Assembly: GCF_000333015.1 (NCBI RefSeq)
Contig: NZ_BANT01000018.1
Location: 62,001 to 126,000, forward strand
From: Gordonia hirsuta DSM 44140 = NBRC 16056
GTDB lineage: Bacteria > Actinomycetota > Actinomycetes > Mycobacteriales > Mycobacteriaceae
DNA length: 64,000 bases
Reading direction: 5' to 3'
Every line of letters starts with the position of its first letter. Position 1 is the first letter of the stretch. A program made the translations under genes and the position numbers. This document shows positions 9,216 through 20,098 of this stretch, in pieces. Under the pieces are notes generated by a model. It did no database searches and was not told where the DNA came from. It saw only the letters and a list, made by a program, of their open reading frames with translations.

Positions 9216-11240
9216 TCACTGGCTGGTCCTCTCAGGGGTCTTCGTCGGCGGACTGTCGGGGCTTTCCGGGCTATCGGGGATTGCCGCGCCGCCCAGTGCC
9301 TCGTGCACGGTCCGTGCCGTGGTCTTGCCGATTCCGGGTACCTGGGCGATCTGTTCGATCGTCGCATCTTTGAGTCGTGCGACGGAGCCGAAGTGGGTGA
9401 CCAGCGCGGTACGCCGCGTCGCACCGAGTCCGGGGATACCGTCCAATGCCGATGCGGTCATCCGTTTGCTGCGTTTGGACCGGTGGAAATTGATGGCGAA
9501 CCGGTGCGCCTCATCGCGGATCCGCTGGAGCAGAAACAGCGCTTCGGAGTTTCGGGGCAGGATCACCGGTTCATCGTCGCCGGGCAGCCACACCTCCTCG
9601 AGTCGCTTGGCCAGCCCGATCACGGCCACATCGGCCACTCCCAACTCGTCCAGGACGGCCGCGGCGGCATGAACCTGGGGTTGTCCGCCGTCGACGACGA
9701 ACAGATTCGGCGGATAGGCGAAGCGCCGGGGCCGGCCGGTCTTGGGATCGATCGCCGCTTCCGGAGCCAGATCGCCACCGTTGTCGGCGTCCGGTTCGAC
9801 CGCGTCGGAGACGGCCGGATCGGGTACGCGGTCACTGCGGTGGCGCAGGAAGCGCCGCCGCGTCACCTCCGCGATGGAGGCGACATCGTCGGACCGGCCG
9901 TCGCCGGCAGCCTCCCGGATGGCGTAGTGGCGGTAGTCGGACTTACGCGGCAGACCGTCCTCGAAGACGACGAGGGAGGCGACCACATCGGTGCCCTGGA
10001 CATGGGAGATGTCGATGCATTCGATGCGCAGGGGGGCCTCGTCCATACCCAGCGCCGCCTGCAGTTCGGTCAGTGCGGCCGACCGCGTCGTCAGGTCACC
10101 GGCCCGTTTGAGCTTGTGCCGGTTCAGCGCTTCGGCGGCGTTGCGTTCGACGGTTTCGGCCAGGGTGCGTTTGTCACCGCGCTGCGGAACCCGCAGCGAG
10201 ACCCGACTGCCGCGGCGGCCGCTGAGCCACTGCGCCAGTTCCAGATGATCGTCGGGGAGCTCGGGGACGAGCACCTCGCGCGGCACGCCCGAACTCATCT
10301 CCAGTTCTTCACCATAGAATTGCAGCAAGAAGGTGCCGACCTGGTCGCCCAGGGTGGCGTTCTCCTGGACCTCCACGACCCAGCCGCGTTCGCCGCGGAC
10401 CCGTCCGTCCCGCACGTGGAAGACCGCCACGGAGGTCTCCAGCTCGTCGCCGACCAGGGCGATGACATCGGCGTCGGTGCCGTCACCGAGGACCACCGCC
10501 TGCTTCTCCATCGCCCGCCGCAGCGCAGAGACGTCGTCGCGCAGCCGGGCCGCACGCTCGAAGTCGAGATCTTCCGAGGCGGCGAGCATCTCCTTCTCCA
10601 GTCGGCGGATCAGCGAATCGGTCCGCCCGGCCAGGAAATCGCAGAAGTCCTCGGCGATCTGCCGGTGGGTGGCTGCATCGACGCGGTCCACGCACGGCGC
10701 GGCGCACTTGTCGATGTATCCCAGCAGACAGGGGCGTCCCATCGCCGCACTGCGCCGGAAGACCCCATTGGAACAGGTGCGCACCGGAAACACGCGGGTC
10801 AACAGGTCCACGGTCTCGCGGATGGCCCAGGCGTGGGCATACGGACCGAAGTAGCGGACGCCGGGCTTACGGGCACCGCGATAGACGAAGACGCGCGGAT
10901 ACTCCTCGTTCATGGTGACCGCGAGCATCGGGTAGCTCTTGTCGTCGCGGTACCGCACATTGAACCGGGGATCGAACTCTTTGATCCAGTTGTACTCCAG
11001 CTGGAGGGCCTCGACCTCGGTGCTCACCACCGTCCACTCCACCGAGGCGGCCGTGGTCACCATCTGCCGGGTCCGGGGATGCAGGGTCGCCAGATCGGCG
11101 AAGTAGGAGGTCAGCCGGGAACGCAGGTTCTTGGCTTTGCCGACATAGACCACTCGCCGGTGCGCGTCGCGGAACTTGTACACGCCCGGGTCCGTCGGAA
11201 TGGTGCCCGGAGCCGGGCGGTAGGTCGTCGGATCGGCCAC
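9216..11240 (-). CDS. uvrC: excinuclease ABC subunit UvrC
   Basis: Makes both incisions around bulky DNA lesions after UvrAB loading. 674 aa from GTG 11240 ('[15 protein letters not shown]'), which fits the mycobacterial N-terminus; a TTG ten codons upstream is the alternative. Domains are: GIY-YIG nuclease at about 14-95 ('GVYKFRD...[18 protein letters not shown]'), UVR motif near 210-245 ('[23 protein letters not shown]'), the RNase H-like nuclease ('[10 protein letters not shown]', 'VVDGGQPQV') and a C-terminal helix-hairpin-helix pair ('[13 protein letters not shown]', '[10 protein letters not shown]'). About 60 bases separate it from the PH-domain gene. The lprH-like genes found here in M. 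tuberculosis are absent. Confidence 0.96.
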   Translation of the reverse strand: MADPTTYRPAPGTIPTDPGVYKFRDAHRRVVYVGKAKNLRSRLTSYFADLATLHPRTRQMVTTAASVEWTVVSTEVEALQLEYNWIKEFDPRFNVRYRDDKSYPMLAVTMNEEYPRVFVYRGARKPGVRYFGPYAHAWAIRETVDLLTRVFPVRTCSNGVFRRSAAMGRPCLLGYIDKCAAPCVDRVDAATHRQIAEDFCDFLAGRTDSLIRRLEKEMLAASEDLDFERAARLRDDVSALRRAMEKQAVVLGDGTDADVIALVGDELETSVAVFHVRDGRVRGERGWVVEVQENATLGDQVGTFLLQFYGEELEMSSGVPREVLVPELPDDHLELAQWLSGRRGSRVSLRVPQRGDKRTLAETVERNAAEALNRHKLKRAGDLTTRSAALTELQAALGMDEAPLRIECIDISHVQGTDVVASLVVFEDGLPRKSDYRHYAIREAAGDGRSDDVASIAEVTRRRFLRHRSDRVPDPAVSDAVEPDADNGGDLAPEAAIDPKTGRPRRFAYPPNLFVVDGGQPQVHAAAAVLDELGVADVAVIGLAKRLEEVWLPGDDEPVILPRNSEALFLLQRIRDEAHRFAINFHRSKRSKRMTASALDGIPGLGATRRTALVTHFGSVARLKDATIEQIAQVPGIGKTTARTVHEALGGAAIPDSPESPDSPPTKTPERTSQ

Positions 11241-11300
11241 GTTTCCCAGACTAGCGGTCGGTACCGACAACCCGGGGGGCCGGCGTCGTCGCCCGCAGGG

Positions 11301-13552
<2,252 letters not shown>

Positions 13553-13566
<14 letters not shown>

Positions 13567-14194
13567 CACTCGCCTTCTGCGCTGCGCGCGTCCCGGTTTC
13601 CGCTCGGTCGGCCTGGGTCAGCCGCTCAACATACTTCGCGATCACATCGACTTCGAGATTCACCGGGTCCCCGGTCTGTGCCAGGCCCAGGATGGTCTCG
13701 GCGAGCGTCGTGGGGATCAGCGAGACCTCGATGCACTCCGGGCCGACCGCCGAGACGGTCAGGGAGGTGCCGTCGATGGTGATCGATCCCTTCTCGACGA
13801 TGTATCGGCTGAGCTGGGCGGGCACCTTGATCCGGACGACGGTCCAGTGCTCGGCCGGAGTGATGAATTCGATCTCGCCGACGCCGTCGACATGGCCCTG
13901 GACGACGTGCCCGCCGAACCGCCCGTTGGCCGGCATCGCCCGTTCCAGATTCACCATGGATCCGGGCAGCAGGTGACTCAGCGAGCTGCGCCGCAGCGTC
14001 TCGGCCATCACATCGACGGTGAAGACACCATCGGCGATGTCCACGACGGTCAGACAGACTCCGTTGACCGCGATCGAGTCACCGTGCCGGGCGTCGCTGG
14101 TCACCAGTGGTCCACGGATGGAGAATCTGGCGGCCTGGTCGAGATCATCGCGGGCGACGATCTCGCCGCGCTCCTCCACGATTCCGGTAAACAC
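13553..14194 (-). CDS. ribE: riboflavin synthase, alpha subunit
   Basis: Dismutates two lumazine molecules to riboflavin. 213 aa with the duplicated lumazine-binding barrel: the first repeat begins '[12 protein letters not shown]' and the second near residue 98 begins '[14 protein letters not shown]'. '[13 protein letters not shown]' and '[16 protein letters not shown]' are the paired substrate-binding segments. The start is GTG 14194 with GGGAG 6 bases upstream. It is the first gene of ribE-ribBA-ribH and lies directly behind the FMN riboswitch. Symbol usage varies (ribC in mycobacteria). Confidence 0.96.
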
Positions 14195-14253
14195 CTGTGC
14201 TCCCTTGCCGTTCGCGCACCCGGGGAGCCCAGTCGCGGCCCGGTGCCGCCTGG

Positions 14254-14430
14254 GTGTCCTCTCGTATCCGGACTGTCACCGTCGGCTCCGGAATCGCACC
14301 GGAATCTGCTGACCCCGGACACCTCGGCTGCTGCCGTGGATCCGGGCGCTCGCGGGCTTGGGCCTTCTGTGAGTGAACTCACAGGCGGCCATTACCGCCG
14401 GTGGGGACTTGCACCCCGCCCCGAGAACTC
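14254..14430 (-). promoter_or_regulatory. FMN riboswitch (RFN element)
   Basis: Read on the minus strand, this region carries the conserved RFN blocks in order: GGGGCGGGGTGCAAGTCCCC then ACCGGCGGTAAT, GCCCGCGAGC, GATTCCGGTGCGATTCCGGA then GCCGACGGT, and ACAGTCCGGAT followed by GAGAGGAC. These match the FMN aptamer consensus that I recall, with an extra hairpin CTGTGAG/CTCACAG after the GGTAAT block. Between the aptamer and the GTG of ribE lies a further hairpin (14216-14246, GCACC...GGTGC) that may be the expression platform. When FMN is bound, expression of ribE-ribBA-ribH should fall. Confidence 0.95.
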
Positions 14431-14438
14431 TGTGACCG

Positions 14439-14444
14439 ACGCTA
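14439..14444 (-). promoter_or_regulatory. candidate -10 element for the riboflavin operon
   Basis: On the minus strand the sequence reads GTGCTAGCGT: a TANNNT -10 box (TAGCGT) preceded by TGC, an extended -10 layout. It would start transcription at about 14432, immediately before the FMN aptamer. No good -35 box is seen. On the opposite strand TGTTAGATAG (14491-14500) could serve the divergent small membrane protein gene. Confidence 0.45.
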
Positions 14445-14581
14445 GCACGATGGGCATTGCCGCGCCGCGCGCACCGGTCCTGCGCTGCGGTGTTAGATAG
14501 AGACCGGCGGTGCCCGACAGCGGCCTGCCGGGGCCCGACCTCGGGAATCGAGGAGCCCGATCCGACGATGGTGGAGTACCC

Positions 14582-14836
14582 ATGACACACGACCCTTCGG
14601 TATCCGAACCCGCAACCGCCGGCCGGGCGAAAGGGGACATCGTCACCTTCCTGCGCAGGTTCTGGCTGCCGATCGTGCTGCTGATCCTGGCGATCATCTT
14701 CATCGCGACCAACACCAACGACACCCCGCTGACCCTCGGCTGGGTCACTGTCACGGCGCCACTGTGGCTGACGGTCACCGTCACACTGGTCGTCGGGTTC
14801 ATCATCGGCTGGTTCGTCGGGCGACGCGGCAAGTAG
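14582..14836 (+). CDS. small membrane protein, LapA/DUF1049-like
   Basis: 84 aa protein with two hydrophobic helices (about 27-43 and 57-80) joined by a short loop 'ATNTNDTPLTLG' and ending in 'GWFVGRRGK', the layout of LapA-domain proteins (lipopolysaccharide assembly protein A domain, function in actinobacteria unknown). The start is ATG 14582 with GGTGGAG 6 bases upstream; the open frame extends back to 14510 but without a ribosome site. It is transcribed away from the riboflavin operon and towards ribD, ending before a bidirectional hairpin. In M. tuberculosis this position between ribC and ribG holds lprG and P55. Confidence 0.8.
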   Translation: MTHDPSVSEPATAGRAKGDIVTFLRRFWLPIVLLILAIIFIATNTNDTPLTLGWVTVTAPLWLTVTVTLVVGFIIGWFVGRRGK

Positions 14837-14876
14837 CGGCGCACCGCACCGCATCCCCTGATCGGTGCCAGTCGTG

Positions 14877-14927
14877 CCCGGCCGTAACGGTGGTGCCTGC
14901 CGTGGCTGCCCACCGAGCCCGGCCGGG
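14877..14927. terminator. bidirectional hairpin between the LapA-like gene and ribD
   Basis: Outer stem CCCGGCCG / CGGCCGGG (14877-14884 with 14920-14927) and inner stem CGGTGG / CCACCG (14888-14893 with 14910-14915), separated by a small internal loop. It lies between two convergent genes and begins 41 bases after the plus-strand stop and 6 bases after the ribD stop. No U-tract is present on either side. Confidence 0.6.
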
Positions 14928-14932
14928 AGTGT

Positions 14933-15955
14933 CTACCGTCGAGCGAGGGTGATCAGCAGGTCGTCGCCGAGTTCGGTCACCGATTCGCGCTGGAAACGGT
15001 GGGCTTGGGCCAGCGTCTGCACGGATCGGTCGAGGACGGCCGGGGATCCGTCTCCGAGCACCGTCGGTGCGAGGTAGGCCTGCACCTGGTCGACGAGTCC
15101 GGCCTCCAAGAAGGCGCCGATGATCCCCGGCCCGCCCTCCACCAGCACCCACAGCGCATCGGGGAGAGCGGCGAGCACCTCGCGCGGATCGTGGGAGCGC
15201 ACCTGGATCAACGGTGCCGCCGCATCGCGCAGACGAGCCTGCGGCGGCAGGTCGCGGGTGCCCAGCACCACCCGGGCCGGTTGATGCGGATACACGCTGC
15301 CGTCGGGGCGGCGGGCGGTGAGCGAGGGATCGTCGGCCAGTGCCGTTCCCGTGCCGATCACGATCGCATCGATCATCGCGCGCTGGGTGTGAGCGTGCTC
15401 GCGGGCCGTCGGACCGGTGATCCACCGGCTGGTGCCGTCGGGTGCGGCGATCCGTCCGTCCAGGGTGGCCGCGATCTTCGCGGTGACGAACGGGCGACCG
15501 TGTTGCTGCCGGAATATCCAGTGCCGCAGCGGACCGGCCCGCACCTCGTCCGCACCGACGCCCCCGGTCACCTCGATCCCTGCCGCGCGCAGGGCCGCCG
15601 CTCCCCCGGCCGCTTCCGGGTTCGGGTCGGCGGCGGCGTACACCACCGCCGCCACTCCAGCGTCGATCAGCGCCTGTGTGCACGGGCCGGTGCGGCCGGT
15701 GTGGTTGCACGGTTCCAGGGTCACCACCGCGATGCCGCCCCGGGCCACCGGGCCGGCCTCCCGCAGGGCCATCACTTCGGCGTGCGGACCGCCTACCGGC
15801 TGGGTGTGTCCGGTCCCCGCCACTGTCCCGGAGGCGTCCAGGATCACCGCACCGACCGGCGGGTTCGGCGAGCTGACCCCGCAGGCGCGGGCCGATTCGG
15901 TCAACGCCTGCCGCATGGCTGCGGCGACGTCGATCGCAGATCCTGTCTCCGGCAT
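14933..15955 (-). CDS. ribD: bifunctional pyrimidine deaminase / reductase RibD
   Basis: Performs the second and third steps of riboflavin synthesis after GTP cyclohydrolase II. 340 aa from ATG 15955, with GGAG 9 bases upstream; the frame upstream lacks coding character. The N-terminal deaminase has the zinc motif 'GGPHAEVMAL' and 'PCNHTGRTGPC'. The C-terminal reductase has 'TAKIAATLDGRIA', 'DAIVIGTGTALADDPSLTAR' and 'WVLVEGGPGIIGAFLEAGLV'. It is not behind the FMN riboswitch at 14254-14430, which faces the other riboflavin genes, and I see no second riboswitch in the 225-base gap (15956-16180). Confidence 0.95.
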   Translation of the reverse strand: MPETGSAIDVAAAMRQALTESARACGVSSPNPPVGAVILDASGTVAGTGHTQPVGGPHAEVMALREAGPVARGGIAVVTLEPCNHTGRTGPCTQALIDAGVAAVVYAAADPNPEAAGGAAALRAAGIEVTGGVGADEVRAGPLRHWIFRQQHGRPFVTAKIAATLDGRIAAPDGTSRWITGPTAREHAHTQRAMIDAIVIGTGTALADDPSLTARRPDGSVYPHQPARVVLGTRDLPPQARLRDAAAPLIQVRSHDPREVLAALPDALWVLVEGGPGIIGAFLEAGLVDQVQAYLAPTVLGDGSPAVLDRSVQTLAQAHRFQRESVTELGDDLLITLARR

Positions 15956-16180
15956 GACTGCACTCCGTTCAGGCGGTCTGAGCTGTGCTCGGCTCCGGTG
16001 CCGAACGGCTCGAGAACACTCGCTTTCCTGGTCTCTCGATCTAATCAGCCGGTACGCGAGGGTGCCGGTCGGACAAAGCCGCAGACTCCATGGCGACCGC
16101 GAAGGGGGACCAGCGGCTACCGGGCCGGCTGGCAACCGATCCGGCGCGTTCTGGACCCGGCGCGGCTGGGGACCGCGGAG

Positions 16181-16891
16181 TCAGGAGGCGCCGGTCTCGG
16201 CCGACGAAGCGGCGGTGGCCAGGGCGCGCAGCTCGGCGACCCTAGCCGCCGGATCGTCGCCGCCATAGACGGCCGAACCGGCGACGAAACAATCGACGCC
16301 GGCCTCGGCGGCCTGTTCGATGGTGCTCGCCGAGATCCCGCCGTCGATCTCGATCAGCAGTTTGAGTTGCTCGCCATCGATCACCTCGCGCAGACGGCGG
16401 ACCTTGTCGAGCACCTCTGGCATGAACTTCTGCCCGCCGAAGCCGGGTTCCACACTCATGATCAGCAGGGTGTCGAATTCGGGCAGGATCTCCAGATACG
16501 GCTCGATCGAGGTGCCCGGTTTGATGCCCAGCCCGGCCTTGCCGCCGGCGGCCCGGATATCGCGAGCCACGGAGATCGGGTCGTCGGTGGCCTCGGCGTG
16601 GAAACTCACATTGTAGGCACCGGCTTCGGCGTAGCCGGGGGCCCAGCGGCCCGGATCGGTGATCATCAGGTGGCAGTCGATCGGGATGTCGGTCGCCTTC
16701 AGGATTGACTCCACCACCGGCAGCCCGAGGGTCAGATTCGGGACGAAGTGGTTATCCATCACATCCACGTGCACCCAGTCCACACCCGGGTCGACCGGCG
16801 ACGGGCCGACCGCCGCGATCTCCGAGGCCAGGTTGGCGAAGTCGGCGGACAGGATCGAGGGCGCGATCATCGGCGCGGGGCGTTGGCACAT
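16181..16891 (-). CDS. rpe: ribulose-phosphate 3-epimerase
   Basis: Interconverts ribulose 5-phosphate and xylulose 5-phosphate in the pentose phosphate and Calvin pathways. 236 aa TIM barrel from ATG 16891. Metal and catalytic residues sit in '[10 protein letters not shown]', '[12 protein letters not shown]', 'DCHLMI', '[12 protein letters not shown]' and 'EIDGGIS'; the phosphate site is '[11 protein letters not shown]'. In-frame alternatives are GTG 16912 and ATG 16870; none has a strong ribosome site. Ribulose 5-phosphate is also a substrate of RibBA, which may explain the neighbourhood. Confidence 0.95.
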   Translation of the reverse strand: MCQRPAPMIAPSILSADFANLASEIAAVGPSPVDPGVDWVHVDVMDNHFVPNLTLGLPVVESILKATDIPIDCHLMITDPGRWAPGYAEAGAYNVSFHAEATDDPISVARDIRAAGGKAGLGIKPGTSIEPYLEILPEFDTLLIMSVEPGFGGQKFMPEVLDKVRRLREVIDGEQLKLLIEIDGGISASTIEQAAEAGVDCFVAGSAVYGGDDPAARVAELRALATAASSAETGAS

Positions 16892-17213
16892 GCGCGCCAG
16901 TCTACTGAGCACCCCGGTCTGGCCAGACCGTCAGGTAAGCGTCACCGGTGGGTGCGCGGCACGACGGCACCGAGAGACCACCCGAGCGAATGATTGTTGT
17001 CGCTGCGTATCAATGGTGATCATTTCGGCGATGTGCACCCAATACCCGATTCCAGCAACCGCGCCGATTGCTGAACGATTCTGTTGTGAACGTGCGGATA
17101 CTGCCGTCAGCAGGCGCTTTCGTCGCCGGGTGGCCGGCCTGGTCTCCTGCACGGCGGATGGTCAAGCACACAGCGCCGACAGAGCCATGATGACAGCGGC
17201 GCGAGATCCGGCC
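16892..17213. other. intergenic stretch of 322 bases, visibly lower GC
   Basis: Between the zinc-ribbon gene and rpe. The part at about 16990-17100 is clearly less GC-rich than its surroundings. A 73-codon open frame on the minus strand (17152-16931) has no ribosome site and no recognisable motif, so I do not call it a gene. It may hold the rpe promoter and leader. I see no convincing hairpin or tRNA-like structure. Confidence 0.5.
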
Positions 17214-17762
17214 TCAGGTGTTGCCGGAGACGTAACGGGGGCGGGAACCCACCGCGGCGAGCAGCGCTTCGTGCAGGCCGGGGCCGTACTCGGGCAGGTC
17301 GGGCCAATCCACCAGCACCAGTCCGCATTCGGTGCGGGCGTACGGGGTGTTGGTGATGTCCCAGTCGCCGATCAGCGCGGTGAAACCGCAGTTCGGGCAC
17401 TCCTCGGTCGGCTCGTCGCCGCCGTCCCACCACGGCTGCGGATCCCATTCGTCGAGCAGCTCGTGGCATCGCGGGCACTCCGGCGGCGCGCTGTCGGAGA
17501 AGGCGCTCACCGTGGCGCCGGGCCCCAGATCGACCGAGACGTCGTCGCGTTCCTCCAGTGGCAGCGGGTGACCGTCGGCCGCAGCCGAATGCGCGATCGC
17601 CATGATCTGCAGGAGCCGTTCCTCGTCGACCTCTCCGCCGGTTTGCACCGGATCGTCGTCCGGATCGGCGCTCAGGACCAGCCGCAGCGCCTGCGCCATC
17701 CGCCGTTCCGCGGTGGTACCGCGATCGTTGAGGGAGAAGTAGAACTGCAGGAACTGACTCAT
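17214..17762 (-). CDS. unknown protein with zinc-ribbon-like cysteine pairs, coupled to rsmB
   Basis: 182 aa protein that I do not recognise. The N-terminal 70 residues look helical and charged ('SLNDRGTTAERRMAQALRLV'). Two CxxC pairs, C96-P-R-C99 and C122-P-N-C125, are 22 residues apart and separated by an acidic, Trp-rich loop, as in a zinc ribbon; C146 is a further cysteine. No DNA-binding or enzymatic motif is evident. Its ATG at 17762 overlaps the rsmB stop as ATGA, which makes the start secure and implies co-translation with an rRNA methyltransferase. Links to ribosome or RNA biology are inferred from position only. Confidence 0.8.
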   Translation of the reverse strand: MSQFLQFYFSLNDRGTTAERRMAQALRLVLSADPDDDPVQTGGEVDEERLLQIMAIAHSAAADGHPLPLEERDDVSVDLGPGATVSAFSDSAPPECPRCHELLDEWDPQPWWDGGDEPTEECPNCGFTALIGDWDITNTPYARTECGLVLVDWPDLPEYGPGLHEALLAAVGSRPRYVSGNT

Positions 17763-19144
17763 CGGGCATCCTTCCGGAGCACGGCCAGGAACATGGCGTC
17801 GGTGTCCTGCCGGTGTGGCCAGAGCTGCACGTGCGGCCCCGGACCGAGCGTCTCGGGATCGAAGACGTCGCCGGCGGTGGCCGGGCGGGCATCGATCTGG
17901 CTCACCCCGGGAGTGTCGGCCAGCACTGCGGCGATCACCTCGGTGGTTTCGGCCGGATGGGGTGAGCACGTGGAGTAGACGACGACGCCGCCGGGACGTA
18001 CCAATCGCAGTGCCTCGGTCAGCAGTTCGGTCTGCAGCACCACCAGGCCCGGCACCTCGGCGTCGGTGCGCCTCCAGCGGGCTTCGGGGCGGCGGCGCAG
18101 TGAACCCAGCCCCGAGCACGGAGCATCGACCAGAATGCGGTCGAACCCGGGCTCCAGTCCGCTGTCACGACCGTCGGCCACATGCACCGTCACCGGCAGT
18201 CCCTCGACCACCTTCGTGATCAGCTCAGCGCGATGCGGAGCCAGTTCCACCGCATCCAGGTGGGCGCCGCTCAGTTCGGAGAGGGAACCGAGCAGCGCAG
18301 CCTTGCCGCCGGGACCGGCACACAGATCCAGCCACCGGCCGGTGTCTGGCCCGTCCGGTTCTGCGCGGGCCAGCGCCAGTGCGACCAACTGGCTGCCCTC
18401 GTCCTGCACCCCGGCGAAGCCCTCGCGAACCGCGTCGAGCTTTCCCGGGTCGCCTTCGGGAAGGTAAACACAGTACGGCGAGTACCGGCCTTCCTCTCCC
18501 CCGCTGATCAGCGCCAGCTCTTCGGCGGTGATCTGGCCGGGCCGGGCGACCAGGTGGACGATGGGACGCTGGTCATCGGCGGCCAGGGCCGCCTGCAACT
18601 CGCCCGCCGACCGGCCCAGCGCCTGGAAGAAGACCTCGGCGATCCAGCGCGGGTGGGCGTAGGTGAAGGCCAGATTCCCGATCAGGTCCTCGGTGATCGG
18701 CGGCGCCAGATCGTCGATCCAGTACTGCTCGGGGCGCTGGGAGATCTTGCGCAGAACGGCGTTGACGAACCCCGCCGGGCCCTGCCCCTTCTCGCTGCGC
18801 ACCAGATCCACCGAGGTGGAGACGGCCGCGTGTGCGCCGATGCGGGTCCGCAGCAACTGATAGGCCCCCAGCCGCAGGACATCGAGCAGGTCACCGTCGA
18901 TCTGATCGACGGGCCGGCCGGCGGCTGCGGCGATGATCTGATCGAGTACTCCCGTGGACCGGGCCGTCCCGTAGGTCAGCTCCGTCGCCAGCGCCGCGTC
19001 CCGGCCCTGCAGGCCTCGTTCGCGTAGGAGTTTGGGCAGCAGCAGGTTGGCGTAGGCGTCGCGTTCGCGTACCGCCCGCAGCACATCGCGGGCGACTAGC
19101 CGATCGGCCCCGAGCTGCTTGTCGCGCAGCTTCTTCTCGCTCAC
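17759..19144 (-). CDS. rsmB: 16S rRNA (cytosine-5-)-methyltransferase RsmB/Fmu family
   Basis: SAM-dependent m5C methyltransferase of rRNA. 461 aa. The N-terminal NusB-like RNA-binding domain is at about 15-150 ('VARDVLRAV', 'TELTYGTARSTGVLDQIIA'). The methyltransferase core has the SAM motif 'LDLCAGPGGKAALLGSL', the catalytic 'VDAPCSGLGSLRRRPEARW' and the second active cysteine in 'VVYSTCSPHPAETTEV'. The start is GTG 19144, overlapping the fmt stop as GTGA; the stop shares ATGA with the zinc-ribbon gene. The order fmt-rsmB is conserved widely. Confidence 0.95.
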   Translation of the reverse strand: MSEKKLRDKQLGADRLVARDVLRAVRERDAYANLLLPKLLRERGLQGRDAALATELTYGTARSTGVLDQIIAAAAGRPVDQIDGDLLDVLRLGAYQLLRTRIGAHAAVSTSVDLVRSEKGQGPAGFVNAVLRKISQRPEQYWIDDLAPPITEDLIGNLAFTYAHPRWIAEVFFQALGRSAGELQAALAADDQRPIVHLVARPGQITAEELALISGGEEGRYSPYCVYLPEGDPGKLDAVREGFAGVQDEGSQLVALALARAEPDGPDTGRWLDLCAGPGGKAALLGSLSELSGAHLDAVELAPHRAELITKVVEGLPVTVHVADGRDSGLEPGFDRILVDAPCSGLGSLRRRPEARWRRTDAEVPGLVVLQTELLTEALRLVRPGGVVVYSTCSPHPAETTEVIAAVLADTPGVSQIDARPATAGDVFDPETLGPGPHVQLWPHRQDTDAMFLAVLRKDAR

Positions 19145-20097
19145 GCGAAATGCTCCTGTCCGGTCAGTCGTGCCCCGCGCGCCCAGTCCGCGGCCGGCAA
19201 CGGCTTCTTCCCGGGCGGCTGCACCACACTCAGCTGCACGGCACCCGACCCGGTACCGACATAGACGGCTTTCTTACCCGCCGCGATCTGTCCGGGAGCC
19301 AGGTTCGCCGGGTCGCGGTCGCCGGGCGGCAGTTCTGCCTCGTCGGCGGGGGTGACCGGGCCCAGCTTGATCCGGGTCTCGCCGAGCTGTGTCCACGCCC
19401 CCGGCGCGGGGGTGTGCGCGCGGATCGTCCGGTCGACGATGTGTGAGGGGAGGTCCCAGCGCACCCGCGAGTCGGCGACGTCGATCTTGGGCGCGTAGGA
19501 GACCCCGTCTGTCTCCTGTGCCATCGGCGCCAGCTCGCCGGCGGCGATCCCGTCGACGACGTTGCGGGTGAACGTCGCTCCGGCGTCTGCCAGACGGTCC
19601 AGGAGCGCACCGGCGGTGTCGGTGGCCCGGATGCGTTCGGTGAACATGCCGAACACCGGGCCGGTGTCGAGTCCCTCCTCCAGTGCGAAGACACTGGCGC
19701 CGGTGAACTCGTCACCGGCGGCCAGAGCGGCCTGCACCGGCGCGGCGCCACGCCAGGCGGGCAGCAACGAGAAATGCAGGTTGATCCAGCCGTACGGCAG
19801 CGCGACCAGGACCTCCGGCGGGATCAGACCGCCGTAGGCGACGACCACACCCAGGTCGGCGTTCCAGCGATCCAGGGCCACGGCTACCTCGGGATCGCTC
19901 ATGCGGGCCGGCGTGATCACCTCGATGGCGTGCGCATCGGCCAGCGTGCCGATCGGGCTGCGGACCGGGGTCCGGCCGCGGCCGGCGACCGTATCGGGCC
20001 GGGTGATCACCCCGACCACCTGGTGCTCGTCGGAATCGATCAGGGCCTGCAGCGTCGGGACGGCCGGCTGCGGAGTTCCGGCGAAGACCACTCTCAT
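19141..20097 (-). CDS. fmt: methionyl-tRNA formyltransferase
   Basis: Formylates initiator Met-tRNA for translation initiation using 10-formyl-tetrahydrofolate. 318 aa. The catalytic region reads 'INLHFSLLPAWRGAAPVQAA', with the Asn and His of the formyltransferase site, followed by 'TGASVFALEEGLDTG' carrying the catalytic Asp. The C-terminal tRNA-binding barrel follows ('RAHTPAPGAWTQLGETRIKL'). ATG 20097 lies 1 base after the priA stop, and the stop overlaps rsmB. Confidence 0.96.
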   Translation of the reverse strand: MRVVFAGTPQPAVPTLQALIDSDEHQVVGVITRPDTVAGRGRTPVRSPIGTLADAHAIEVITPARMSDPEVAVALDRWNADLGVVVAYGGLIPPEVLVALPYGWINLHFSLLPAWRGAAPVQAALAAGDEFTGASVFALEEGLDTGPVFGMFTERIRATDTAGALLDRLADAGATFTRNVVDGIAAGELAPMAQETDGVSYAPKIDVADSRVRWDLPSHIVDRTIRAHTPAPGAWTQLGETRIKLGPVTPADEAELPPGDRDPANLAPGQIAAGKKAVYVGTGSGAVQLSVVQPPGKKPLPAADWARGARLTGQEHFA

Positions 20098-20098
20098 G

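Noticed and set aside
16931-17152. 73-codon minus-strand frame in the low-GC gap
   Set aside because: GTG start without ribosome site, no known domain, and the composition is not that of coding DNA in this genome.
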